Below, in pieces: positions 9,823 to 19,357 of a DNA stretch of 64,000 bases. Each line of letters begins with the position of its first letter. Position 1 is the first letter of the stretch. Under the pieces are notes generated by a model. That model saw only the letters and a list, made by a program, of their open reading frames with translations, was not told the origin of the DNA and did no database searches. The stretch comes from an uncultured Oxalobacter sp. Lineage in GTDB: Bacteria; Pseudomonadota; Gammaproteobacteria; Burkholderiales; Burkholderiaceae_D. Position numbers and translations under genes: made by a program. Location of the stretch: contig CAKQWF010000003.1 in assembly GCA_934277985.1 (NCBI GenBank), forward strand, positions 124,001-188,000, given 5' to 3'.

Positions 9823-11118
9823 TCAGACCAGTCCCTCAAGCAAAACGACATCGACCCATTCTCCGGCCCGAACGGTTCCGCCTTCTTCTGGCAACACGAC
9901 GATGGCGTTCGCCTCGGCCATGGAACGCAATATTCCCGAACCCTGTTCTCCTGTCGTTCGCACCGTCAGATTGCCGTCGGCATTCTGGCTCAATACCCCG
10001 CGCTGGAACTCGGTTCTGCCGACACGCTTGGAAAAATTCGTCGCCGCCTGCGCCCTGACCGTCAGCAACGGAGCGGGCAGTGCACCCATCATATGCATGA
10101 GCGCATCACGCACGAAAAAGTAGAAAGACACCATCACCGCAACCGGATTGCCCGGCAAACCGAACAGACAGGCATGATCGCCACCGGCATGAATCCTGCC
10201 GAATGCCATCGGACGGCCGGGCCGCATTTTCACCGACCAGAAAACGACATCGCCCATCGACGCCATAACCTGTTTCGTATAATCGGCCACACCGACCGAT
10301 ACACCGCCCGATGTAACGATGGCATCGGCATTGCGACAGGCATTTTGCAACGCCTTTTCCAGTTCTGCCCGATCGTCACCGATGATTCCCATATCCAGCA
10401 CCTCGCATCCCAGCCGTTCCATCAATCCGGCCAGTACAGTACGGTTGCTGTCGTACACCGCGCCGGTATCGAGTTCCATCCCGGCGGTCCGCAATTCGTC
10501 TCCCGTCGAAAAAAGGGCGACCCGAACCTTCCGGCGTACAGCTACATCAGGCAGTCCCGCCGATGCCAGCAAACCGAGATGGGCGGGGCGCAAAACCGTC
10601 CCTTCAGCCAGAACCGTCGCCCCCTCACGCAAATTTTCGCCTGCCTTGCGGATATTGTCGCCGCATGTCACCGTACCGGCCGGAATGACCACATGCGTTT
10701 CATCCTCGGCCATTTCGACATGTTCCTGCTGAACTACCGTATCGCATCCTCCCGGAACGGGGGCACCCGTCATGATCCGGATACATTCGCCATCGCCGAT
10801 ATCTCCACGATAAGGATGTCCGGCATAGGCATAACCGACCACCTCCAGCGCCAGCGGCCCGGACAAATCCGCATCCCGCGCGCAAAAAGCGAACCCGTCC
10901 ATCGCCGCATTGTCGAAACCGGGTACCGAAACCGGAGAGACGACATCTTCGGCCAGCACACGCCCCAGTGCATAACGCAAGGGCAAGCGTTCGATACCCG
11001 ATACCGGCGTGACGAAGCCTGCGATCAGGTCATGCGCCATTTTCACGGAAATCGCATCGGGATTGTAAGAGGGCAGGGACGCGGTCAGTTCAGCCATCGT
11101 CATCAATGATCCATTCAT
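9823..11118 (-). CDS. moeA: molybdopterin molybdenumtransferase
   Basis: MoeA inserts molybdate into adenylylated molybdopterin, the final step of molybdenum cofactor synthesis, in the cytoplasm. The protein is 431 residues, slightly longer than E. coli MoeA (411). It contains the family blocks PGFDNAAMDGFA, IMTGAPVPGGCDTVV, FSTGDEL, DSNR, VTSGGVSVGVADYTK, KMRPGRPMAFG, and LPGNPVAVMVSF. The start overlaps the mobA stop by 4 bp (ATGA), so translation is probably coupled. Order on the minus strand is moaA-mobA-moeA, then nfo. Confidence 0.96.
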   Translation of the reverse strand: MNGSLMTMAELTASLPSYNPDAISVKMAHDLIAGFVTPVSGIERLPLRYALGRVLAEDVVSPVSVPGFDNAAMDGFAFCARDADLSGPLALEVVGYAYAGHPYRGDIGDGECIRIMTGAPVPGGCDTVVQQEHVEMAEDETHVVIPAGTVTCGDNIRKAGENLREGATVLAEGTVLRPAHLGLLASAGLPDVAVRRKVRVALFSTGDELRTAGMELDTGAVYDSNRTVLAGLMERLGCEVLDMGIIGDDRAELEKALQNACRNADAIVTSGGVSVGVADYTKQVMASMGDVVFWSVKMRPGRPMAFGRIHAGGDHACLFGLPGNPVAVMVSFYFFVRDALMHMMGALPAPLLTVRAQAATNFSKRVGRTEFQRGVLSQNADGNLTVRTTGEQGSGILRSMAEANAIVVLPEEGGTVRAGEWVDVVLLEGLV

Positions 11119-11780
11119 ACCGCACCATCCTGTCTGTCGCCTGACATTCCCTGCAACCGCGCCAGCTCATCCGGCGTGTTGACATTCTCGAAACCGTGAC
11201 GTTCGTTGAAACAGGCCGTCGCGACTTTCCGTGTCGCATACCATTGTTCGATCTTTCGTCCGCCCCGTGCCATAAAATTTTCCAGATCCGTTGCCAGCGA
11301 CGCTTTCATCAGACAAAACGCCGGTTGCACCCGGCAATATTCATCATCCTTGGAAACCGCCACCGCCAGATCGGCCTGTTTTTCTTCCAGCGAACGATGC
11401 AAATCCTCGACCAGCCGTGACGGCAAAAAAGGCGCATCGCACGGCGCCGTCACCAGATACAGTGTCTTGCAATGACGAAGCCCCGTCAGAAAACCTGCCA
11501 GCGGGCCGGACCAGTCCAGCGGTTCGTCGGAACAGACCGGATAACCGAAAGCGGCATAAGCCGACTGATTCCGGTTGGCGTTGACGATCAGGGTACTGAC
11601 CTGGGGGCGCAACCGGTCGATCACATGCGCGACCAGCGGTTTTCCGTCCAGAAGCTGCAATCCCTTGTCCGCGGATCCCATTCTTTTGCCCTGACCACCG
11701 GCGAGAATGACACCGGTCACGTCATCATACAGGCACGAATCGGGCATATCCGTCAATCCCGAAAGCATCCACACCATCAC
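11115..11780 (-). CDS. mobA: molybdenum cofactor guanylyltransferase
   Basis: MobA transfers GMP from GTP to the molybdenum cofactor, giving the guanine dinucleotide form used by DMSO-reductase-family enzymes. The protein is 221 residues. The nucleotide-binding signature VILAGGQGKRMGSADKGL lies near the N-terminus, followed by a conserved DEPLDWSGPLAG and by NVNTPDEL near the C-terminus. The first residues before the signature are longer than usual, so the true start may be one of the later ATGs (for example the M of MPDSC). It overlaps moeA by 4 bp and touches moaA, which indicates a tight operon. Confidence 0.95.
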   Translation of the reverse strand: MMVWMLSGLTDMPDSCLYDDVTGVILAGGQGKRMGSADKGLQLLDGKPLVAHVIDRLRPQVSTLIVNANRNQSAYAAFGYPVCSDEPLDWSGPLAGFLTGLRHCKTLYLVTAPCDAPFLPSRLVEDLHRSLEEKQADLAVAVSKDDEYCRVQPAFCLMKASLATDLENFMARGGRKIEQWYATRKVATACFNERHGFENVNTPDELARLQGMSGDRQDGAV

Positions 11781-12865
11781 TATCCTCCAATATAGGACAT
11801 TTCGATTTTCCGTTCCGTCGGCGGCAATCCCTGTCCGCGCAACTCGGAATAGCGATTGTCACGCTGCCGCCACAAAGCCGCCATCGCTGCTGCCAGTTCC
11901 ATATCCGACGTGCCGTTCCTGAGCAATTGCCTCATATCGAAACCTTCCGTCGCAAACAGGCATTTGTAGAGTTTGCCGTCGGTGGAAAGACGCAAGCGGG
12001 TACAATCCCGGCAAAAGGCCTGTGTCACACTCGCGATCACACCGATTTCACCACCGCCGTCACGATAACGCCAGCGTGAAGCCGTCTCGCCACGGTAATG
12101 CGGTTCGACAGGTTCCAGCGGCATTTCCGCATGAATGGTCTGAACGATCCTTGCGGCGGGCACAACCTGCCGGTTCGTCCAGTCGTTTGATGAACCGACA
12201 TCCATATATTCGATAAAGCGGACGATGACCGGTGTATTCCTGAAATGGCGTGCCAGCGGCAATATCTCGCTTTCGTTCATGCCTTTTTTGACCACCGTAT
12301 TGACCTTGACCGGCGAAAAACCGGCTGCGAGCGCCGCCTCGATTCCGTTCATGACATCGGACACGCCGACCCAGACATCGTTCATCTTCATGAAAACGGC
12401 ATCGTCCAGCGCATCAAGCGATACCGTAATGCGGCGCAACCCGGCATCGAAAAGGGTACGCGCCTTTTTCGCCAGCAACGACCCGTTCGTCGTCAGCGTC
12501 ACATCGACCGGACGACCATCCGGCGTTTCAAGCTGCGAGAGCATCCCGACCAGCCGCTCGATATGCCGCCGCAACAACGGCTCGCCGCCGGTCAAACGGA
12601 TTTTTTCCACGCCCATCGATACAAGCAGCCGTGAAAGTCTGGCGACTTCTTCAAAGGAAAGCATCCCGGAATGGGGAATAAAACGGAAATTCTTGCCGAA
12701 TACCTGTTTCGGCATGCAATAGACACAACGGAAATTGCAACGGTCCGTAACGGAAATGCGCAGATCGCGCAGGGGACGCCCCAGCCTGTCCGGCACCATA
12801 TCGCCGGATACGGATTGCCGTACCGGATGCGGCACGTCATTGGGCTGGACAATCGGACTGGACAT
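11780..12865 (-). CDS. moaA: GTP 3',8-cyclase (molybdenum cofactor biosynthesis protein A)
   Basis: MoaA is a radical-SAM enzyme that, with MoaC, converts GTP to cyclic pyranopterin monophosphate, the first step of molybdopterin synthesis. From the chosen start it has 361 residues. The radical-SAM cluster motif CNFRCVYC follows [18 protein letters not shown] is the SAM-binding loop, and the C-terminal cluster cysteines appear in [21 protein letters not shown]. The protein ends in Gly-Gly, the functional tail of MoaA. An in-frame ATG at 12937 adds 24 residues with no family similarity, so 12865 is preferred. It is the first gene of the moaA-mobA-moeA unit. Confidence 0.95.
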   Translation of the reverse strand: MSSPIVQPNDVPHPVRQSVSGDMVPDRLGRPLRDLRISVTDRCNFRCVYCMPKQVFGKNFRFIPHSGMLSFEEVARLSRLLVSMGVEKIRLTGGEPLLRRHIERLVGMLSQLETPDGRPVDVTLTTNGSLLAKKARTLFDAGLRRITVSLDALDDAVFMKMNDVWVGVSDVMNGIEAALAAGFSPVKVNTVVKKGMNESEILPLARHFRNTPVIVRFIEYMDVGSSNDWTNRQVVPAARIVQTIHAEMPLEPVEPHYRGETASRWRYRDGGGEIGVIASVTQAFCRDCTRLRLSTDGKLYKCLFATEGFDMRQLLRNGTSDMELAAAMAALWRQRDNRYSELRGQGLPPTERKIEMSYIGG

Positions 12866-13142
12866 GAATGAAAGCACCCGGAAACGACACAAATTCCAAA
12901 GATACCACGAACTGCCGTTTGTTTCATGACCCTGCACGCCGTCCCGAGCAAAGCCGGACTACCGGTTCGGTCAGTAAACCATCAGGACGATGTACACACG
13001 CGCTCCCGTCACGAAACCGGAAAGGATGCATCTTCCCGTGCACATCCTTTGCCGAATGTCATCACGGCCGCCACTGTCCTGCCTATGCTGAAAGGGCAGT
13101 ATCAAAAAACTCCTTTTCACCTCTTTCTTTGACTGGAAAATC

Positions 13143-13835
13143 ATGACTAAAAAACCTACCATCATTCTCGTGCACGGCGCATGGTCCGACGCCTGTCACT
13201 GGGAAAACGTCATTCTCGGACTATATGCCCGTGGCTATAAAGTACGTGCCGTCGAAAATTCGCTCAAATCGCTCGACGAGGACATCGACAATACCATCCG
13301 CATGATCGGACACCAGCAGGAACCCGTTTTGCTGGTCGGTCACGACTACGGCGGTGCCGTCATCACCCGCGCGGGCAATGAAGACAACGTCGTCGGCCTT
13401 GTCTATTGCGCCGCCTATTCGCTTGACGAAAGCGAAACCATCAACGACGTACTCACCTACCGCGATCCTTCGCCCAGCGCCATGAATTTCACCGAAACGC
13501 TGGACGACTACATCTGGATCAAGTACGACAAATTCAAGGAAAGCTATTGCCATGATCTCGGCGACAGCCAGGCCTATGTCATGAGCGTCACGCAAAAACC
13601 GATCCATGCCAACACCATGAACAATCCATCCGGTGAAGCAGCATGGAAAAAACTGCCTTGCTGGTACCAGATTTCATCAGCCGACCGGATCATTCCCGTC
13701 GAAACCCAGCAGTGGCTGGCGAACAGGATGGCAGCCCGAAAAACCGTCACCCTTGATTCGAGCCATGCGTCCATCGTCTCTCATGCCGACGATATCGTCG
13801 CACTGATCGACGAAGCCGCGAAATCACTCGGCTGA
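13143..13835 (+). CDS. alpha/beta hydrolase with aspartate at the nucleophile position
   Basis: A 230-residue cytoplasmic alpha/beta-hydrolase, similar in layout to small esterases of the EstC/MenH-like group. The oxyanion block VHGAW (about residues 10-14) is followed by the nucleophile elbow GHDYGG, with Asp68 where most relatives have Ser. A later SSADRIIP gives the acid and SSHASIVSH the catalytic histidine. An Asp nucleophile is typical of haloalkane dehalogenases and epoxide hydrolases, so the chemistry may differ from simple esters. No signal peptide. It stands alone with its own terminator. The substrate is unknown. Confidence 0.8.
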   Translation: MTKKPTIILVHGAWSDACHWENVILGLYARGYKVRAVENSLKSLDEDIDNTIRMIGHQQEPVLLVGHDYGGAVITRAGNEDNVVGLVYCAAYSLDESETINDVLTYRDPSPSAMNFTETLDDYIWIKYDKFKESYCHDLGDSQAYVMSVTQKPIHANTMNNPSGEAAWKKLPCWYQISSADRIIPVETQQWLANRMAARKTVTLDSSHASIVSHADDIVALIDEAAKSLG

Positions 13836-13856
13836 CAACGACAATATCTCCGCAGA

Positions 13857-13895
13857 CAAAAACGCCTTTTTCCGGTAACGGAAAAGGGCGTTTTC
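13857..13895 (+). terminator. rho-independent terminator of the hydrolase gene
   Basis: A long stem AAAACGCC...GGGCGTTTT with inner TTTTCCG and CGGAAAA around a 4-nt loop, followed by a T-rich stretch. Confidence 0.9.
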
Positions 13896-13944
13896 TTTCG
13901 TGCGATTCATGGGGACGAATACATGTCATCCGTTTCCGGACATG

Positions 13945-13975
13945 AAAAAACCGCGTTTGAAACGCGGTTTTTTCA
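13945..13975 (-). terminator. terminator between hydrolase and rne, mainly for rne
   Basis: A near-perfect palindrome with core ACCGCGTTT and AAACGCGGT flanked by A and T tracts on both sides. It can work in both directions; it lies 13 bp after the rne stop on the minus strand. Confidence 0.88.
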
Positions 13976-13987
13976 TGATATGCCGTA

Positions 13988-16900
13988 TCAGGAGGGCTTG
14001 CGGGTATCCACCTGAATCAGCGGACCTTCATCGACCACGACCGGCGGTTTTCTCTGGCGAACGGGCCGCTTGACCGTTTCGTCCTGCGGCTGGCTTTCCC
14101 GAACCTGTTTCATCTTGTCCGGATCGGTCACCGCCATTGTCAAACCGGCTTCGGCCAGCATCTTTTCCAGTGCGGAAACCGGATCGTCGGCAACGGCAGG
14201 CGCCTTGTCTTCCTGCGTTTCGGCGTCCCCGGCAACCGGTACTTCCGGCGCTTCGGCAGCGGCAGCCGGTTCGGCATCCGATACCTTGACGACGTTTTCT
14301 TCCGCTACGGTTTCACCTGAGGCAGACGTTTCCGTTACGGTAGCCGTTCCGGCTGCGGGAGCCTGTTCCGGTTCGGGAGCGGCATTCGTTTCGACCGTTA
14401 CCGTTTTCACCACGACGGCTTCCGTTTCGATCACGACCGGTTTCGCCTCGACTGCCACGACTTCGGCTTCCGCAACGGTATCGGCCTGAACCGTTTCGAC
14501 TTCGGCATGAATCTGAACCGTATGGACATCCTGCACCGTGTCATTGTCCACAGCAACGTTCGGTTCTTTTGCGACTGCGTTCACGACATCGGCATCCGCT
14601 GCCGTATCCGCAGCGGCTTCGCGGCGGCGTCTCGAATGCGAACGGCGACCTTCACGACGGTGTGGAACCGCATTGTCGTCCACATTGCTGCCATCCTGTA
14701 CCGTACCGGCCGTTTCCGCGACACGTGCTTCTTCATTTCCTGCTTCCTGTACCGGCACGGAAACCGCTTCGGCAACCATGACTTCGGTTTCGACCGGCAT
14801 TTCGGTCTGTTCGGCAGACGTATCCGTCTGATTGTCGCGGCGGTTGCGTCCACGTCCGCCACGGCGACGGCGACGGCGCGTTTCTTCTTCGGTACCTGCC
14901 GGACGTTCGGACGAGGCGGCTTCCGCCGATGTTTCCGTTTCCGTCGAAACGACCTGTACCGCTTCGGAAACAGGAACCAGCGCTGTCATCACCGGTTTGG
15001 CGACAGCGGTCGTTGTCGGTACGGATGTTTCCTGTTTTACGGATTCTTCCTCGTTCTTCAACGGCTTGCGTTCGTCACGCTGGCGTTCGGCCTTTTCGCC
15101 ACGGGTACGGCGCTGGCGGGCGGGTTTCTGTGCAGCCTGTACACTTTCATCCTGTTCGGATGCAGCATCGGCAGCCGGTTGCGTTGTACGGTTCTTGTCA
15201 TCGCGTGTTTCTCCGCGGCGTCCACGGCCACGCGAGCGATCCTGGTTCCTGCCTCTGCGGCTACCTTTGGCCGACTGTTTTTCTTCCTGTTCTTCTTCAT
15301 TGGGCGCTTCATCCTTGCCGATACCCAAAAAGCCCAGAAGCCGGTCGAAAAAGCCTTTTTCCGCAACAGCGGCCTGTGCCGGTACAGGGGCCGGCGTGTG
15401 ATCGACGACCGGAGCTGGCATGCCTTCGGGAATATTCTTGACCTTGGCTTCCTGCGGCGGCTTGGACGGTTCTTTCTGGCGTTTGGAAAAACTCATGTCC
15501 ACATCGGACTGTTCCGCCAGCTTGTAGCTGACTTCCGGCTCTTCCAGACGGGGATCGTCATGCTTGATCCGTTCGAGCTTGTAATGCGGCGTTTCCAGAT
15601 ACTTGTTCGGAATCAGGACGATCTTGACCTTGTGACGAGACTCGACTTTCATGATTTCGCCGCGTTTTTCGTTCAGCAGGAAAGCGGCGACATCGACCGG
15701 AATCTGGACATGGATGACGGCAGAACTTTCCTTCATCGATTCTTCCTCGATGATACGCAATACCTGCAAGGCGGACGATTCCGTATCGCGAATATGGCCG
15801 GTACCGTTGCATCGCGGACAAGTGATATGGCTGCCTTCGGACAGGGAAGGGCGCAGTCGCTGGCGCGACAGTTCCATCAGACCGAAACGGGAAATCTTGT
15901 CCATCTGGACACGCGCCCGGTCATAATGCAATGCTTCTTTCAGACGTGCCTCGATTTCACGCCGGTTCTTCGGCGATTCCATATCGATGAAGTCGATCAC
16001 GATCAGGCCGCCCAGATCGCGCAAACGCAACTGGCGTGCGACTTCCTCGGCCGCTTCGCAGTTGGTCGTGAACGCCGTCGTTTCGATATCGGTGCCGCGC
16101 GTAGAACGGGCCGAGTTGACGTCGATGGCAACCAGCGCTTCAGTATGGTCGATGACGATGGAACCGCCGGAAGGCAGCGAGACCACGCGGGAATAGGCCG
16201 ATTCGATCTGGTGTTCGATCTGGAAACGGGAGAAAAGCGGAACACCGTCACGATAGCGTTTGACACGGTTGGCCATGTCCGGCATGACATAACTCATGAA
16301 CTGGTGTGCCTGTTCGTAGATTTCGTCCGTATCGATCAGGATTTCGCCGATATCCGGCTGGAAATAGTCGCGGATGGCGCGGATGACCAGAGACGATTCA
16401 TGATAAATCAGGAACGCACCCGGTGCGGAAGAACCGGCGCTTTCGATCGCGTTCCACAGCTGAAGCAGATAATTCAGGTCCCACTGCAATTCCTCGACAG
16501 TCCTGCCGATACCGGCAGTACGGGCGATGATGGACATGCCGGGCGGCACATCGAGCTTGTCCATCGTTTCGCGCAATTCCTGGCGCTCTTCACCTTCGAC
16601 GCGACGCGAGACACCACCACCACGCGGATTGTTCGGCATCAGAACCAGATAACGGCCGGCCAGCGAAATGAAAGTGGTCAGCGCAGCACCCTTGTTGCCG
16701 CGCTCTTCCTTTTCGACCTGGACCATGATTTCCTGTCCTTCGGCCAGCGCGTCCTTGATTGTGGCGTTTCTGACATCGACACCTTCGCGGAACAGGGAAC
16801 GCGATACTTCCTTGAAAGGCAGAAAACCGTGCCGGTCTTCACCGTAATTGACGAAACAGGCTTCAAGGGAAGGTTCGATCCTGGTGATGACCGCCTTATA

Positions 16901-17023
16901 GATATTGGATTTGTGCAGTTCCCGGGCATTGGATTCGATATCGATATCGATCAGTTTCTGCCCGTCGACAATCGCCACGCGCAATTCTTCCTGCTGCGTC
17001 GCATTGAACAACATACGTTTCAT
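13988..17023 (-). CDS. rne: ribonuclease E
   Basis: RNase E is the single-strand endonuclease that initiates mRNA decay and processes rRNA and tRNA; its C-terminal half organises the degradosome. The protein is 1011 residues. The N-terminal catalytic half holds the S1 domain (about 35-120), the DNase-I-like site with IDFIDME and its neighbouring Asp (about 340-350), and the Zn-link CPRCNGTGH near residue 400. From about residue 530 it becomes disordered, with basic Arg-rich patches (RRGRNQDRSRGRGRRG) and then a long Val/Glu/Ala/Thr-rich acidic tract. It ends in the conserved betaproteobacterial tail GPLIQVDTRK. Start 17023 was chosen (GGAG 9 nt upstream). Confidence 0.97.
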   Translation of the reverse strand: MKRMLFNATQQEELRVAIVDGQKLIDIDIESNARELHKSNIYKAVITRIEPSLEACFVNYGEDRHGFLPFKEVSRSLFREGVDVRNATIKDALAEGQEIMVQVEKEERGNKGAALTTFISLAGRYLVLMPNNPRGGGVSRRVEGEERQELRETMDKLDVPPGMSIIARTAGIGRTVEELQWDLNYLLQLWNAIESAGSSAPGAFLIYHESSLVIRAIRDYFQPDIGEILIDTDEIYEQAHQFMSYVMPDMANRVKRYRDGVPLFSRFQIEHQIESAYSRVVSLPSGGSIVIDHTEALVAIDVNSARSTRGTDIETTAFTTNCEAAEEVARQLRLRDLGGLIVIDFIDMESPKNRREIEARLKEALHYDRARVQMDKISRFGLMELSRQRLRPSLSEGSHITCPRCNGTGHIRDTESSALQVLRIIEEESMKESSAVIHVQIPVDVAAFLLNEKRGEIMKVESRHKVKIVLIPNKYLETPHYKLERIKHDDPRLEEPEVSYKLAEQSDVDMSFSKRQKEPSKPPQEAKVKNIPEGMPAPVVDHTPAPVPAQAAVAEKGFFDRLLGFLGIGKDEAPNEEEQEEKQSAKGSRRGRNQDRSRGRGRRGETRDDKNRTTQPAADAASEQDESVQAAQKPARQRRTRGEKAERQRDERKPLKNEEESVKQETSVPTTTAVAKPVMTALVPVSEAVQVVSTETETSAEAASSERPAGTEEETRRRRRRGGRGRNRRDNQTDTSAEQTEMPVETEVMVAEAVSVPVQEAGNEEARVAETAGTVQDGSNVDDNAVPHRREGRRSHSRRRREAAADTAADADVVNAVAKEPNVAVDNDTVQDVHTVQIHAEVETVQADTVAEAEVVAVEAKPVVIETEAVVVKTVTVETNAAPEPEQAPAAGTATVTETSASGETVAEENVVKVSDAEPAAAAEAPEVPVAGDAETQEDKAPAVADDPVSALEKMLAEAGLTMAVTDPDKMKQVRESQPQDETVKRPVRQRKPPVVVDEGPLIQVDTRKPS

Positions 17024-17562
17024 AAAATACACTCCGTGGCCTTTCGCAAGGCCGATATTCTGTAATTGGAACGCCTGGGGGGACGTTACCGAAAATCAAT
17101 CGGGTGTACGCATGGAATGGACAGGATGGAAAGCGGGCCGTGCAACGGCCAAAAGGGCGCAAGCGAGCGCGCCGTCCTGCGGACGGGGATGAGTTCGATC
17201 TGCTTCAGGATTGGCGATTACGCCTGTAATCAGCATCTCAAATAAGACAGCCCACACGTTGAAAACGGCAAATCAGAACCAAACAACAAAATTCCGGTTA
17301 TCAAACACATCACTGGACAAGCAGCGAACCATTTCTGCTTGTCCTTCAAATCCTTTGCATCCAGACGCAAATCCTCATTCCGTTACCTTGTCCGGCCTGC
17401 GCTGCGGCGCCGGCCTGGAATACGACGGAAGGTGCGTACACATCTTTTCCACTGAATTTGTTTCAAACAGGGCCAATGGAAGCCACAACTGTGTAGAATG
17501 CTTGTTTTATCATACACAGACAAGCCGGGAAAACGCCGGCCAGTGCAGGATTATATAGATAA
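17024..17562 (-). promoter_or_regulatory. rne leader and rne/rluC divergent intergenic region
   Basis: About 540 bp separate the divergent genes rne and rluC. The part next to rne, roughly 17120-17200, holds several GC-rich hairpins, for instance GGCCGT with ACGGCC and CCGTCC with GGACGG. In E. coli the long rne 5' UTR folds into hairpins that RNase E itself cleaves for autoregulation; a similar leader is likely here by analogy. Promoters for both genes must lie near 17400-17560; a TAGAAT at about 17494 could serve rluC, but no strong -35 was found. Confidence 0.5.
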
Positions 17563-18582
17563 ATGAACCCGACTCATAGAGGAAAAGTCAGCAAAGGCAT
17601 TAAAAAACAGGTCGATAATGAGGCACTTTCGCCGATGGGACAGGTTCAGCTCGTCACCGCGACGGAAAACGACGAAGGTCAGCGCATCGACAACTACCTG
17701 TTTAAAGCATTCAAGGGCGTGCCGAAAAGTCACGTTTACCGCGTTCTGCGTTCCGGCCAGGTACGCGTCAACCGAAAGCGTGTCGATCAGACCTACCGGC
17801 TGGTGGCAGGCGATGTCATCCGCATCCCGCCCGTCAAGACCGCACAGCGCGATACTCCACGCATACCGGATGCCCGCTTCGACATTCTCTACGAAGACGA
17901 CAGCATTCTGGTCATCAACAAACCGGCAGGCGTCGCCGTGCATGGCGGTTCCGGCGTTTCATTCGGTGTGATCGAACAGCTGCGCGCCACGCGGCCGGAT
18001 GCCCGCTTTCTGGAACTCGTCCACCGGCTGGACAAGGAAACATCCGGCATTCTGGTACTGGCAAAAAAACGTTCCGCGCTGACGAAACTGCATGAACAGA
18101 TACGCGAGGGCAGTGTGGACAAGCGTTATCAGGCACTCGTTCACGGCGACTGGAAAAACAAACGGCAACATGTCCGCTTGCCTCTGCTCAAGTACCATAC
18201 TGCGGAAGGCGAGCGGCGGGTAAGGGTCGATCCCGCAGGTCAGGAAGCGCATACCGTTTTCAATGTCCTGAAGCATTACCCGGATTTCACCCTGCTCGAA
18301 GCGGAACTGAAAACCGGACGTACCCACCAGATCCGGGTACATCTCGCGTCGTCCGGACACGTCATCGCCGGAGATGAAAAATACGGCGACTTCGAACTGA
18401 ACCGGCAACTGCAAAAAGGCAGAAGAGGTGAAAACGCTCTCAAACGCATGTTCCTGCATGCCTACCGGATCACCTTCATTCATCCCGATACCGGAAAACC
18501 CATGACGATCACTGCACCATTGCCCAGGGAATGCAGCGGTTACCTGAACGCACTCGAAGCCGGAAGCGACAAGGATTCCTGA
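17563..18582 (+). CDS. rluC: 23S rRNA pseudouridine synthase RluC
   Basis: RluC makes pseudouridines 955, 2504 and 2580 in 23S rRNA. The 339-residue protein has an N-terminal S4 RNA-binding domain (about residues 38-100, with QRIDNYL and SGQVRVN) followed by the RluA-type synthase domain. The catalytic aspartate lies in HRLDKETSG, and KTGRTHQIRVHL and GDEKYG are the other family motifs. Its position divergent from rne is conserved in betaproteobacteria. The first 30 residues are poorly conserved and basic. Confidence 0.95.
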   Translation: MNPTHRGKVSKGIKKQVDNEALSPMGQVQLVTATENDEGQRIDNYLFKAFKGVPKSHVYRVLRSGQVRVNRKRVDQTYRLVAGDVIRIPPVKTAQRDTPRIPDARFDILYEDDSILVINKPAGVAVHGGSGVSFGVIEQLRATRPDARFLELVHRLDKETSGILVLAKKRSALTKLHEQIREGSVDKRYQALVHGDWKNKRQHVRLPLLKYHTAEGERRVRVDPAGQEAHTVFNVLKHYPDFTLLEAELKTGRTHQIRVHLASSGHVIAGDEKYGDFELNRQLQKGRRGENALKRMFLHAYRITFIHPDTGKPMTITAPLPRECSGYLNALEAGSDKDS

Positions 18583-18669
18583 AAAAAGTTGGGGTAAAAT
18601 GCGCTCAGTGCCGCGCCATGCCGGATTGCGCGATGAATAATCCGGCCATGTTTCCCATAAACGACCGCC

Positions 18670-19329
18670 ATGCAAAAACACACTTTCAACCTGATCGTTT
18701 TCGATTGGGACGGTACCCTGATGGACAGCACAGCCGCCATCGTCAAAAGCCTTCAGGATGCCGCACTCGATCTGGGATTGCCCATACCGGGCAGACAAGA
18801 GGCATCCCATGTCATCGGACTTGGTCTGAAAGAGGCGCTGGAGACTGTCTTGCCGGATCTGCCGGCGCGATACTATCCGGAGCTGGTTGCGCGCTATCGT
18901 ATCCATTTTCTGGAAAACAGCCGGAAAAACATGCTTTTCGACGGTGTGAAGGCCATGCTCGACGATCTGAAAAAACAGGGGCACCTGCTGGCTGTCGCAA
19001 CCGGCAAGAGCAGGGCGGGGCTGAACCACGCTTTTGCGGAAACCGGATTGCAAGGCATCTTCGATGCCAGTCGGACCGCCGACGAGACATGGTCCAAACC
19101 GCATCCGGCCATGCTGCTCGAATTGACCGAACAACTGGGCGAGCCGATGAGCAGCACGGTCATGATCGGCGATACGACACATGATTTGCAAATGGCCATC
19201 AATGCCGGCGCCGCCGGAATCGCCGTCCGGTATGGCGCCCATCCGGTCGATGAGCTCAAGCGCCTCAATCCGCTTTATACCGCCGAATCAGTCACCGATC
19301 TTCACCAGTGGCTGAACCGGCATGCATAA
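18670..19329 (+). CDS. HAD-family phosphatase, phosphoglycolate phosphatase-like
   Basis: A 219-residue haloacid-dehalogenase phosphatase. Motif I FDWDGTLMDS contains the nucleophile Asp and the second Asp. Motif II is the VATGKS threonine region, motif III the lysine of WSKPHP, and motif IV GDTTHDLQMA. An alpha-helical cap (about residues 20-85) makes it a C1-type HAD like Gph or its relatives. It lies between rluC and sppA, as in other Burkholderiales, and probably belongs to the same operon. The natural substrate is not defined by sequence; phosphoglycolate is only the nearest named activity. Confidence 0.88.
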   Translation: MQKHTFNLIVFDWDGTLMDSTAAIVKSLQDAALDLGLPIPGRQEASHVIGLGLKEALETVLPDLPARYYPELVARYRIHFLENSRKNMLFDGVKAMLDDLKKQGHLLAVATGKSRAGLNHAFAETGLQGIFDASRTADETWSKPHPAMLLELTEQLGEPMSSTVMIGDTTHDLQMAINAGAAGIAVRYGAHPVDELKRLNPLYTAESVTDLHQWLNRHA

Positions 19330-19357
19330 ACCTTATCTGATATGAAACGGGACTGTC

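Noticed and set aside
14507..17065. Open frame of 852 codons on the plus strand opposite rne
   Set aside because: Fully antisense to RNase E, which has strong family motifs; the frame is a side effect of GC-rich codon use.
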